From CAWJMN01 sp963844055 (GTDB lineage Bacteria > Planctomycetota > Planctomycetia > Pirellulales > Pirellulaceae), in assembly GCA_963844055.1 (NCBI GenBank), contig CAWJMN010000002.1:1178001-1242000 (forward strand): DNA of 64,000 nucleotides, given 5' to 3'. The notes below the pieces were generated by a model that saw only the letters and a list, made by a program, of their open reading frames with translations, had not been told where the DNA came from and ran no database searches. A program made the position numbers and the translations under genes. Positions 23,399 through 31,472 of this stretch are shown in pieces; position 1 is the stretch's first letter, and every line of letters starts with the position of its first letter.

Positions 23399-25111
23399 TT
23401 ACATCGGCGGGAAGCCAGGGAAGCCTGGGATTCCGCCGGGCGGGCCACCGGCAGCTGGTGCATCGGCCTTGAGGCCATCATTTTCCAGCTTGCGGAAGGC
23501 GTCGGGGCCAAAGCCACCATCCTTCGCTTGCGCGTTTTCCTTGATGATGTCCGAACGGCCCAAGTGGACCTTCTTATAAACATCTTCCGAGATCACATAG
23601 TACCAGTCGGCAAAGCGGCTGTTCAAAACCATCACCCGCTGGGTGGCCTTCTTCTTCTTGGTCTCAAACTCATCCATGAGACGCTTGTTCTCTTTGCGGT
23701 TCAATTCTAGTTGGGGATTCTCGGCCACCTTAGCTTCGGGCGGTGGAACGGTCGAAGGCTTTTCGGCCTCATCCCCTTCTGCCTTGGCAGGCTTGTCAGC
23801 CTCTTTGGCTGGCTCTTGCTTGGCCTCTTCGGCCGAACCCGCTTCGCCTTCGGCGGCGGCTGGCTTCTTGGCTTCGCCAGGGACTTCTTCGGGCAACAGT
23901 ACCGGTGGAACCAGCGTCTCGTCGGACAGCTCTGCCGTCACAAGCAAGTAGCGATTCACCTTCGCCCCGCCGGAGCCCTTTTGAATTCCCAGCAGACCTT
24001 GGGCAACATTTCCAAACCGCAACACATAGCGAATGCCGTCAACCGTATCGAGCAGCACTTCACCGTTGCTGCTGACGATGTCGAGCTCTTCGCCATCTTT
24101 GCCTGCACGAATCAAAAAGCCACGCTCCATCAGCGATTGCAGGGTCTCATTGTTTTCTGTAAACGAGGCCGAAACCTTCAGCGACTTGCTCATGCCGGCT
24201 GGTTTAGGAACCACGTCTTCAATCTTCAGATCATCCAAGGCCTTCTTCAGCTCGTCGAGCGTTGCCTTGTTCAGCTCTTCTTCTTCACGCAGCCCCACAT
24301 CGACGGGCTTGTTCTTTTGGTAAACGCGAAACCGTTCCAGCGACCAAGCATTCTGCTGATTGTTGAAGCTGACCGTCGCATCGCTTCGCATGTCCAAAAC
24401 ATTCACGCGACGACCATTCGGATCCACCGTAGGAACGACCGAGTAATCCTTCAGTGTGACCTTGGCCACATCCATCGGATTGACCTTCAGCAAATCGGCT
24501 TCGATCCACTTGGCAAAGTCGGTGGGGAGCTTTTCCGGGTCGATCTTCGCAACAAAAACGGTATCTTGCAGTTCGGCACCAGCACCAACCCGCACAAAGC
24601 GATGATCGGGGCTTTTTTCCTCTTGCTTGCCAATCACCATCCGAATGAGGTCGTCGTTGGACTCATTCCGCATCACGACCAACATGCCCGCACCTTGCGT
24701 ATTGGCTTCGGCCTTGCTCCCTTCAGGAGAGATCACGCCATACTCTTTATGTTCATTGGGGTCTTCGGTGGCAATTCCTAACACCTTAGCGGCCAACAAG
24801 CTGGAAGCAGCATCACGCAATTGATTTTCTGCATCCGCAGGATAGTTGCTATGCGAAGGGAGGCACCAATTCAAGTTTCCCTTGGCATCCTTCACCTTGG
24901 CAACCTTGAACGTCTCGGCCTTACCCAGCGTGGTATCAAACCGAGTGATCTCTAGACTGACCGCCTTCTCGGGATCGAAATCCTTAAACAGCGGCTGGTT
25001 TACCCGAGAATTCAGTGGCTGCGACGACGAGCGCGGCAAAGTACCGTAAGCAGCCGCGCCGAGTACAACGGCAACCACCACAAAAATCGTCGTTCGAATC
25101 TGCTCGCTCAT
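23399..25111 (-). CDS. DUF4340-type protein of a Gld-like ABC exporter operon
   Basis: A 570-residue protein from the ATG at 25111 (MSEQIRTTIFVVVAVVLGAAAYG), which opens with a single membrane helix; the remainder is predicted outside the cytoplasm. The start matches the DUF4340 pattern: a hydrophobic anchor, FKDFDPEKAVSLEITRFD near residue 40, and later strand-rich repeats. A Pro/Glu/Ala-rich stretch near residues 410-470 (EEAKQEPAKEADKPAKAEGDE and similar) separates the ends. It is downstream of the GldG-type permease on the same strand, 75 bases apart, and the ATPase gene comes first, as is typical of this set. The C-terminus ends in a Gly/Pro-rich GGPPGGIPGFPGF. Role is unknown but tied to the exporter. 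Confidence 0.8.
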   Translation of the reverse strand: MSEQIRTTIFVVVAVVLGAAAYGTLPRSSSQPLNSRVNQPLFKDFDPEKAVSLEITRFDTTLGKAETFKVAKVKDAKGNLNWCLPSHSNYPADAENQLRDAASSLLAAKVLGIATEDPNEHKEYGVISPEGSKAEANTQGAGMLVVMRNESNDDLIRMVIGKQEEKSPDHRFVRVGAGAELQDTVFVAKIDPEKLPTDFAKWIEADLLKVNPMDVAKVTLKDYSVVPTVDPNGRRVNVLDMRSDATVSFNNQQNAWSLERFRVYQKNKPVDVGLREEEELNKATLDELKKALDDLKIEDVVPKPAGMSKSLKVSASFTENNETLQSLMERGFLIRAGKDGEELDIVSSNGEVLLDTVDGIRYVLRFGNVAQGLLGIQKGSGGAKVNRYLLVTAELSDETLVPPVLLPEEVPGEAKKPAAAEGEAGSAEEAKQEPAKEADKPAKAEGDEAEKPSTVPPPEAKVAENPQLELNRKENKRLMDEFETKKKKATQRVMVLNSRFADWYYVISEDVYKKVHLGRSDIIKENAQAKDGGFGPDAFRKLENDGLKADAPAAGGPPGGIPGFPGFPPM

Positions 25112-25186
25112 AACCCTAGATCCTGTCTCGTACCATTCACCTAGCAAGTCGCAAGAAAACCCCGCCCCAACCTGTCTGCGAATCCG

Positions 25187-28141
25187 TTACCGCATTCGCT
25201 TTCTCGACATCCCCTCGCGCTCTCGCAACATTCGGCGAGCATACACCAAAAAGCCAACTAGCAGCGGTGGAATCGGAGGCAACAATGCCGCCCACAACTT
25301 CACTTCGCTCTGCCGATTTTGAATTTGCAAGTCGCGATCGCGACGAATCTTTTCTTGCTCCTTGTTGAAATCCAGCTGCAACTGCTTCTTCGTGGCTTCT
25401 GCAGCACTGGCCCGTACGGCCGACTTCAACTGCAAGCTTCGCACGCGTGCGAGCTGTTCGTTCAGGTCGATCGCCTCACCGGCAGCTTGCCGTTTGCCTA
25501 AGTCCTCTTGGAACTTCTGTTGCTCCTCTTGAAGCTTGGCAACCTCATCATCTTCGGCCTTCACAGCCTTGTCGTACTTATCCTTGAACGTCTTAATCGC
25601 TTCGGTTTGATACTCATCAGCACGCTGAGCCACCTGTTCCAGCTTTCGCAACGTGAAATAGCGTGTTTCACGCTGACGAATCGCCAGGAAGCGATCATCA
25701 CCGGCCACACCATCAATCAGGTTCAGCACAAACGGCACATTGTTCCAGCGGAAGTTTTCACCCACAGGAGGCGTGTTACGCAGTTCCACAAACTGGTTGC
25801 CCAGAATGTCGATATCACAGACATAGACGACGTTGATCGGATGTGCGGGCTTTTTCTCGTCAGCCTTGACATCCCCTTCCTTCTTTTCTTCCTTGGCCTT
25901 GTCGTCCTTACCTTCTTCTTTTTCTTCGTCAGCTCCGCTCTCGGTCTTACCACGAATCCAAGCGGCCAACGTAAAGCTGTTGTTGCGGTTGGTCGAACGG
26001 GCTTGTAGCTCAGTCATGTCGCCCGAGCGAATCGTTTCGCGGAACGTTCCCGCATCGATCAAGCAGGTTTGCACATCCGAGGTTTCTGCCAGTGGCGAAA
26101 ACTTCAGCTTCGAATCGATCGACTTCTTAATGCCACCTGCGAATGCAAAGAAGACTTCTTGGAAGTTCTTCACCGCAGGCTCTTCGGAGTTGAAAGTTCC
26201 CCCTTCGCCGCCGACAAAAACTAGCGGACCAATCGGTGGAACCTGATCGCGGAAGCGTGGATAAGGCAAGTAACGCTGACAAACCACATTCCCCGGCAGC
26301 TTCCCTTGCACCTTGGCATTGCCGACGGAATCAATCCCCAGCACCTTCCAAAGCTGCTTGAGCGAATCCCCCTTCGGCTGTGGTGGAGCACCGCCACCAA
26401 ACATGCCGCCAGGCGATGGTTTATCGTCCGCCGTACCAACAACATTTTCAAAGAACTGCGGCATCGGATCTTCAAAGATCGCGGCAGGCTGTCCTTCTTT
26501 GATTGCTTGAACCAAGTTCATCATTTGCTGGGGACCCAGCGACGATGGCTGCACAACCAGGATCGCGTCAAAACGCAAATTCCCATCGCTGTCCAGCACT
26601 TGAAGTGGCGTCGACAGATCGATGTCTTCGGTACGGTATTGACGCTGCAAATCTTCCAGAAGCAACAGCTTTGGCGTTTGGCGTGGCACGCCTCCCGCAA
26701 ACGAGAATCCGCCGTTGAGTTCCACATCGGTCTTCACAATGCCCAGCTTCTTGCGCTTGGCCGTGGCTGCCGTGCTTGCCGCACGAACGATTTCAAACTC
26801 AACCGGAACACCGCTCGAAAAGAAGGGAACGACAACCCGTTCCAGGCCGCACGTAAAGGCAGCGCCCATGATGACCTGCTCTTGGCGAATTTCACCGCGA
26901 GTTTGGCTCATCACCATTTGGCGACGAATCCCATAGCGTTCCTCGGCCAGCACCGCCTCGGGGCTGAATTCTTCGAGGTTATCATGCATTTCCAAGTTGA
27001 TCTTGTTGCCGCCGTAACGCTTGAGCTCCTTCAACATCGAAACCAGGTTGTACCGGGTTTTGACGTAGTCATCTGGCACGCGAGCACTGATGAAAGCCTC
27101 CACCTTGATCGGCTGCGTCGTCGACTTGCTGATGTCAGCCAGCAATTTCTTCGTATCGGGAGAAAGCGAGCTCGCCTTCCCTTCGGTCGTGTCGATCCGA
27201 ATCAGGTCATTGTTAGAGAACAGCACGTTCACCGCGACCAAGATCCCCACCATCGCCAAGGCACGAACGATAAAGTGCCCCAGCATCGAGGTTCCATCGC
27301 GACCACCCATCCAGTGCCGACGGCCAATGAACACCAGGCTCATATAGACGCCCAGGAAGATCACCATCACGAAATAGCTGGTGGAAGAAAGAGCAATCAC
27401 ACCACGGCCAAAATCGTCAAACCGCTCGGCAAAGCTCCAGCGAGTAATCAGCTGAGGACGAAGGCGGTCGGGAAAAATCACGTTCGCATAAATCGCAAAC
27501 ACCAGCGGAGCATTAAACAACGAGCCCAAGATAAAGCCCACGGTCAGGTTGTTTGTCAAAAACGAAGCAACCATGCCCAGCGCCAACATCGCCAGACCAA
27601 TAAACCAGTAGCCCAGATACGTGGTGAAATACATCCCCGTATCGAGGTTGCCTTCGGCCAGCGTTAGCAGCACAAAGAAGTTCGCAATCTGCGAGAAGAT
27701 TAGCGAGACCGTAAACGTTGCAGCGGCAGCCGTGTACTTGCCCAGCACAATGTCAAAATCAAGTGCCGGCAACGTCAACAGCAACTCATCCGTCCCTTGG
27801 CGACGTTCTTCGGCCCAAATACCCATCGTAATCGCGGGAATGAAGACCAACATGATGAACGGGAAGTACTTGTTCAGCTGGTCCAAGTTCGCCAAGTTCG
27901 ACGAAAAGAATTCATTGGGCCAAAAGGCGGCCAAAGCCGTCAAAGCCACAAACAAGCACAAGAACACGTAGCCCGTGGGATTGCTAAAGTAGCTACGAAA
28001 GTTGCGCTTCAGCACGGCATAAGCCGCCACGCGCAGGCCGGCAATCGCCACGACCAGCACCAGCAAAAACACCACAAAGATCATGTCGAGCGCGAGTAAC
28101 GTGCCAAACTCCGCCACCATTCTCGTCACTGTTTCAGTCAT
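25187..28141 (-). CDS. ABC-2 permease fused to GldG-like domain
   Basis: A 984-residue protein. The first 300 residues hold about seven membrane helices with the ABC-2 permease pattern (NPTGYVFLCLFVALTALAAFW and SQIANFFVLLTLAEG). Residues 300 to about 760 resemble GldG, the periplasmic component of gliding/ABC systems: TTQPIKVEAFISARVPDDY, LEMHDNLEEFSPEAVLAEERYGI, and VVQPSSLGPQQMM. A Glu/Lys-rich linker near 760-790 precedes a coiled-coil segment near 880-950 and a last membrane helix (LLPPIPPLLVGFLVYARRM) at the C-terminus. In Bacteroidetes these functions are separate genes; a fused form is common in planctomycetes. Cotranscribed with the ATPase upstream and DUF4340 gene downstream. Substrate unknown. 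Confidence 0.85.
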   Translation of the reverse strand: MTETVTRMVAEFGTLLALDMIFVVFLLVLVVAIAGLRVAAYAVLKRNFRSYFSNPTGYVFLCLFVALTALAAFWPNEFFSSNLANLDQLNKYFPFIMLVFIPAITMGIWAEERRQGTDELLLTLPALDFDIVLGKYTAAAATFTVSLIFSQIANFFVLLTLAEGNLDTGMYFTTYLGYWFIGLAMLALGMVASFLTNNLTVGFILGSLFNAPLVFAIYANVIFPDRLRPQLITRWSFAERFDDFGRGVIALSSTSYFVMVIFLGVYMSLVFIGRRHWMGGRDGTSMLGHFIVRALAMVGILVAVNVLFSNNDLIRIDTTEGKASSLSPDTKKLLADISKSTTQPIKVEAFISARVPDDYVKTRYNLVSMLKELKRYGGNKINLEMHDNLEEFSPEAVLAEERYGIRRQMVMSQTRGEIRQEQVIMGAAFTCGLERVVVPFFSSGVPVEFEIVRAASTAATAKRKKLGIVKTDVELNGGFSFAGGVPRQTPKLLLLEDLQRQYRTEDIDLSTPLQVLDSDGNLRFDAILVVQPSSLGPQQMMNLVQAIKEGQPAAIFEDPMPQFFENVVGTADDKPSPGGMFGGGAPPQPKGDSLKQLWKVLGIDSVGNAKVQGKLPGNVVCQRYLPYPRFRDQVPPIGPLVFVGGEGGTFNSEEPAVKNFQEVFFAFAGGIKKSIDSKLKFSPLAETSDVQTCLIDAGTFRETIRSGDMTELQARSTNRNNSFTLAAWIRGKTESGADEEKEEGKDDKAKEEKKEGDVKADEKKPAHPINVVYVCDIDILGNQFVELRNTPPVGENFRWNNVPFVLNLIDGVAGDDRFLAIRQRETRYFTLRKLEQVAQRADEYQTEAIKTFKDKYDKAVKAEDDEVAKLQEEQQKFQEDLGKRQAAGEAIDLNEQLARVRSLQLKSAVRASAAEATKKQLQLDFNKEQEKIRRDRDLQIQNRQSEVKLWAALLPPIPPLLVGFLVYARRMLREREGMSRKRMR

Positions 28142-28208
28142 CGCCGATTAACCTACCCGCTCTAAAGTTCCAAACGAGAAACAAGCACCCTAACAAACCG
28201 ATCCACCA

Positions 28209-28934
28209 CTAATGCTTGACGTACTTGGCATAGCCCGTCAAACGATGGAACGCGTTTTCCAGCCCATGCTTGTCCGGGTCGAGTCCCGAAACGGGGCCAT
28301 CGTAAACTTTCTTCCCTTCGCTAAGCACGATCGCCCGGCTTGCCATCGCTTCCACTTCCTGAAGGATGTGGGTCGAAAGCAAAATCGTACGGTCGCGGCT
28401 GATCTTGGTCAGCGTCTCACGCACTTCGGCAATTTGGTTGGGGTCCAGGCCGGCCGTCGGTTCATCCATGATCAGGACGTCTGGCTCATGTAGCAGGGCC
28501 TGTGCCATGCCCACACGTTGGCGGAAACCCTTGGAAAGCTTGCCGATCGGCTTGTAGACCACGCTTCCCAAAACGCACAATTCAATCACTGCCTCAATGC
28601 GAGTCTTCTTATAGTCCGGCGTCATGCCGCGAGCATCGGCAAAAAAGCTCAGCAGCGAATGCGGCGTTTCATCCGGGTAGAGGGGGCCGTTTTCTGGCAA
28701 ATAGCCCAATCGGGCCGAACCCGCTAGGCGGTCGCTCGACATGTCGTGCCCAGCAATCCGAGCACTCCCTTCCGAAGGGGCCAAATAGCCGGTCAGCATC
28801 TTCATGGTCGTGCTTTTGCCGGCGCCGTTAGGCCCCAGAAACGCAACAAGCTCACCACGGTTTACCTGAAAACTCACATCGCGAGTCGCGGCAAACACTC
28901 CGTAAAATTTGCTAAGGCCAACGGCCTCAATCAT
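28209..28934 (-). CDS. ABC transporter ATP-binding protein
   Basis: A 241-residue ATPase. Motifs: Walker A GPNGAGKST near residue 38, LSKGFRQRVGMAQALLHEPDVLIMDEPTAGLDP containing the signature and Walker B near 135-165, and LLSTHILQEVE with the switch histidine near residue 190. The ATG at 28934 (MIEAVGLSKFYG) is chosen because the strand pattern of the family starts there; 17 more codons are open upstream. It is the first gene of a three-gene operon with the GldG-type permease and the DUF4340 protein and presumably energises their transport. Confidence 0.92.
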   Translation of the reverse strand: MIEAVGLSKFYGVFAATRDVSFQVNRGELVAFLGPNGAGKSTTMKMLTGYLAPSEGSARIAGHDMSSDRLAGSARLGYLPENGPLYPDETPHSLLSFFADARGMTPDYKKTRIEAVIELCVLGSVVYKPIGKLSKGFRQRVGMAQALLHEPDVLIMDEPTAGLDPNQIAEVRETLTKISRDRTILLSTHILQEVEAMASRAIVLSEGKKVYDGPVSGLDPDKHGLENAFHRLTGYAKYVKH

Positions 28935-29391
28935 CGGAGTTTCACTACGTGGCGAATGTTTGCCAGAATGGGGGGAGGAGGGCACGCTTCAGGTCTCCAA
29001 AAATCCACAACGACAAGCGCCGGTCAATCCGGCCATGTACCAAGAAAACAAGCCGGCAAAACCTACCGGCTCCAGCCACAACTTGCGTCAATATAGTAAA
29101 CTGCGACAACTGCTCAACCCTACTCACCCCACCCTAGCTGGGAAGGCTGACATGGCTGACCAATTGCCCAAAGTTACGGAAGCGGGCTGCCAAGGGTCAT
29201 CTAGCGACCTTTATGCGGTCAACTGGGGTCGCTACGTAGCAAGCACCAACAGAGTTCGCCTAGGCAACTAGAATCTTTTTTTCCTTGTCCCGATCTCCCT
29301 TTCTTCGTATCGCAGATTCTACCGTGAATCGGAGCACCATTGTTCTGTGGTCGCTCCCTACGCCGAAAGAAATTGTCGCGAAGGCACCGGC
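28935..29391. other. Divergent intergenic region between ABC operon and mutY
   Basis: About 460 bases holding the promoters of the ABC operon (minus) and mutY (plus). A frame of about 120 codons on the plus strand at 28909-29271 starts within the ATPase gene and has no domain or codon pattern that would support it. No structured RNA seen. Confidence 0.5.
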
Positions 29392-30588
29392 ATGAGGCCC
29401 GCCAAACCCAAAGCAGTTCCTAAATCACCCCAGTCGGCGGCTGCCGCCGGCGCCCCTGCCCTGGCCAATACCCCGGCGGGGCGCAAGAAGCTGGCCAAGC
29501 AACTGCTGGCATGGTTTGAGACCGCCGCCCGCGACCTCCCCTGGCGCAAAAACAAAGATCTTTACCGGATCTGGGTCAGCGAGATCATGCTCCAGCAGAC
29601 CCAGGTAGTCACCGTGATCGACTACTTCCAGCGGTTCCTCAAACGCTTCCCCACTGTGGCCGACCTGGCCGAGGCACCCGAGTCCGAAGTCCTCAAAATG
29701 TGGGAAGGGCTGGGATACTATCGCCGGGCAAGACAGCTGCATGCGGCCGCTAAAAAGATCGTCAGCGACCATGGTGGCAAATTCCCGCGCGACTTTGCCA
29801 GCGTCCGCGCCCTTCCCGGCATTGGCCGGTATACCGCTGGCGCGATCCTTTCGATTGGCCTGGGCCAGCGTCTGCCGATCTTAGAGGCAAATACCATCCG
29901 CGTTTTTAGTCGCCTGACCGCTTACCAAGGAGCGACAGAAACGACGTCCGGACAAAAATACCTGTGGCAAGTGGCCGAGGAACTGCTGCCTGCCGAAGAA
30001 ATCGGCGCCTTTAACCAAGCGCTGATGGAACTCGGAAGCGAGATCTGTAAGCCGCGTTCGCCTCTGTGTGAAACGTGCCCCGTTTCCAATCTCTGCCCCA
30101 CGTTCCAGCATGGCTGGCAAGAGATTATCCCGGCCCCCAAAAAGAAGACCGCGTACGAAGACCTGCATCAAGCGGCCGTCGTCCTTTGGCACAAGGGAAA
30201 GGTCCTCGTGCGAAAGTGCGGCCCCAAAGAACGCTTTGCAGGCCTGTGGGACTTTCCACGATTCGACCAGCTGACAGGTCCCGCCGAAAACAATGCACAG
30301 CACGACCACATTCTAGCCCAAGTGAAATTACAAACGGGCCAAACGCTCACCGGTGTGCTGCCGATCTTTACGCTGCGGCATGGCGTCACTCGCTTTCGCA
30401 TCACGCTGGACGTTTTTGAGTCGCAGCTTCCTGCCAAGGGAAAGTCCAAAGCAACCGACAGCATCGCCAGCTATTCGGACGCCGAACTTGCCACGGCCGA
30501 AATCCTTTGGATCGCTCCCGCCGACCTATCGCACATTCCGTTAAGCGTCACCGGCCGACACATCGCCGCCAAGATCGTTACCGGGTAG
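29392..30588 (+). CDS. mutY: A/G-specific adenine glycosylase
   Basis: A 398-residue DNA repair enzyme that removes adenine paired with 8-oxoguanine. After a basic, Ala/Pro-rich N-terminus of about 40 residues, it shows RDLPWRKNKDLYRIWVSEIMLQQTQV (with the catalytic Glu), LPGIGRYTAGAILSI (helix-hairpin-helix), and the iron-sulfur cluster motif CKPRSPLCETCPVSNLC near residue 220. The aspartate that normally follows this hairpin (VDGNV) is replaced: the text reads ILEANTIRVFSRL. The C-terminal third is a NUDIX-like 8-oxoguanine recognition domain (AAVVLWHKGKVLVRKC, FAGLWDFPRF). Start at 29392 chosen because GAAGG lies seven bases upstream; a start at 29347 is also open. Confidence 0.94.
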   Translation: MRPAKPKAVPKSPQSAAAAGAPALANTPAGRKKLAKQLLAWFETAARDLPWRKNKDLYRIWVSEIMLQQTQVVTVIDYFQRFLKRFPTVADLAEAPESEVLKMWEGLGYYRRARQLHAAAKKIVSDHGGKFPRDFASVRALPGIGRYTAGAILSIGLGQRLPILEANTIRVFSRLTAYQGATETTSGQKYLWQVAEELLPAEEIGAFNQALMELGSEICKPRSPLCETCPVSNLCPTFQHGWQEIIPAPKKKTAYEDLHQAAVVLWHKGKVLVRKCGPKERFAGLWDFPRFDQLTGPAENNAQHDHILAQVKLQTGQTLTGVLPIFTLRHGVTRFRITLDVFESQLPAKGKSKATDSIASYSDAELATAEILWIAPADLSHIPLSVTGRHIAAKIVTG

Positions 30589-30676
30589 CCCAGGTTCTTG
30601 AACCTGGGCCGCGAAGCGGTTGGAGGTCCGGGCCAGAACCGTTCGCCAGCCTTTGTAGGTCCGGATTTATCCGGAC
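30589..30676. repeat. Two palindromic dispersed repeats after mutY
   Basis: 30589-30608 is a perfect palindrome, CCCAGGTTCT/TGAACCTGGG type, beginning right at the mutY stop; it may also act as a transcript end. 30659-30676 is GTCCGGAT-TT-ATCCGGAC. The second unit recurs at 60891-60908 and, with one change, at 63357-63374. Confidence 0.7.
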
Positions 30677-30701
30677 AACATTATCCGCGTACCATCTTCG
30701 T

Positions 30702-31070
30702 TCACCCCGCGATTTTTTGTCCAAACACGATCCGATGGCCATCGGGTGTTGTAATGCCGAACTCGCGCATGCCCCAAGGCGTATCTCGAATCGCGTGCCA
30801 GATCTCGACGCCGTTTCTCGCGTACTGCTGATAAAGGTCGCGAGCATTATCGACATGCAGATACGCAAACCAGGAATGATCGGCAGCACCGCTCATCGGC
30901 ACGATCCCCGGGCAATCTCCGATCCGAAGTTGGCACGCCCCCAAGCTCAAAAACGCCCACCCCTCCACGCTGAAGTCTTCTTGAAATCCTAGCTTCTGCA
31001 TATAGAACTGCTTGGAAGCTTCCAAATCACACACGGCCAACACAAACGTCGAAGCAAGCACCTGCGTCAT
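30702..31070 (-). CDS. VOC-superfamily (glyoxalase/bleomycin-resistance fold) protein
   Basis: A 122-residue single-domain protein of the vicinal oxygen chelate fold: STFVLAVCDLEASKQFYMQKLGF at the N-terminus, FLSLGACQLRIGD, WFAYLHVDNARDLYQQYARNG in the middle, and FGITTPDGHRIVFGQ at the end. This is the standard paired beta-alpha-beta-beta-beta pattern. The metal or ligand residues are not clear enough to name a reaction; such proteins include lyases, dioxygenases and drug-binding proteins. Convergent with mutY; no operon partner. Confidence 0.85.
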   Translation of the reverse strand: MTQVLASTFVLAVCDLEASKQFYMQKLGFQEDFSVEGWAFLSLGACQLRIGDCPGIVPMSGAADHSWFAYLHVDNARDLYQQYARNGVEIWHAIRDTPWGMREFGITTPDGHRIVFGQKIAG

Positions 31071-31472
31071 AAAACTCCCTACTCAATCCTGCGATCGCAT
31101 TCACGATTCAGCAGGTCAGATCCGATCAGCCTGACTTACGCTTACTTTCCATTAGCCCCGAAAGGGGCATCACATCACTAGCCAGGTGGCGTAAGCCCCT
31201 GGTCTTTTTGGCGAGCGTGCTCAGATGGCTCAATATGTGTATGACCACTTAGCCAGCAGCCCCAGCCGACATTGAGTTGGCATCAGAAAAGCAGACGCGG
31301 CATTTTGCCCGTCTAATTCAGACATCACCTCCAACATCACACCTCCACAAGAGACAATCACGCGCTTTCGGATCTCATCGGGGCTCAAAAGTTGTCAACC
31401 TTGAGCCGCGCCTGTTGCGAGTGGCCTGGGAATTGTTTCACCTCGAAGTGTATTGAACTTCCGCGAAAGTGG
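31071..31472. other. Intergenic region containing a repeat
   Basis: About 400 bases between two minus-strand genes. It holds the palindromic repeat at 31153-31210; otherwise no supported gene or RNA was found. Confidence 0.5.
31153..31210. repeat. Double-hairpin dispersed repeat
   Basis: Two stem-loops in a row: GCCCC-GAAA-GGGGC, then CCAGG...CCTGG enclosing TGGCGTAAGCC, followed by a short T run (TCTTTTT). The layout resembles intergenic repeat elements and could also end transcription on the plus strand. Confidence 0.55.

Noticed and set aside
23711..27667. Long plus-strand frames opposite the DUF4340 and GldG-type genes (up to 450 codons)
   Set aside because: They are complementary to genes with clear domains and membrane patterns and have no features of their own.
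28909..29271. Plus-strand frame of 120 codons between the ABC ATPase and mutY
   Set aside because: It starts inside the ATPase gene on the other strand and shows no domain, signal or ribosome site.
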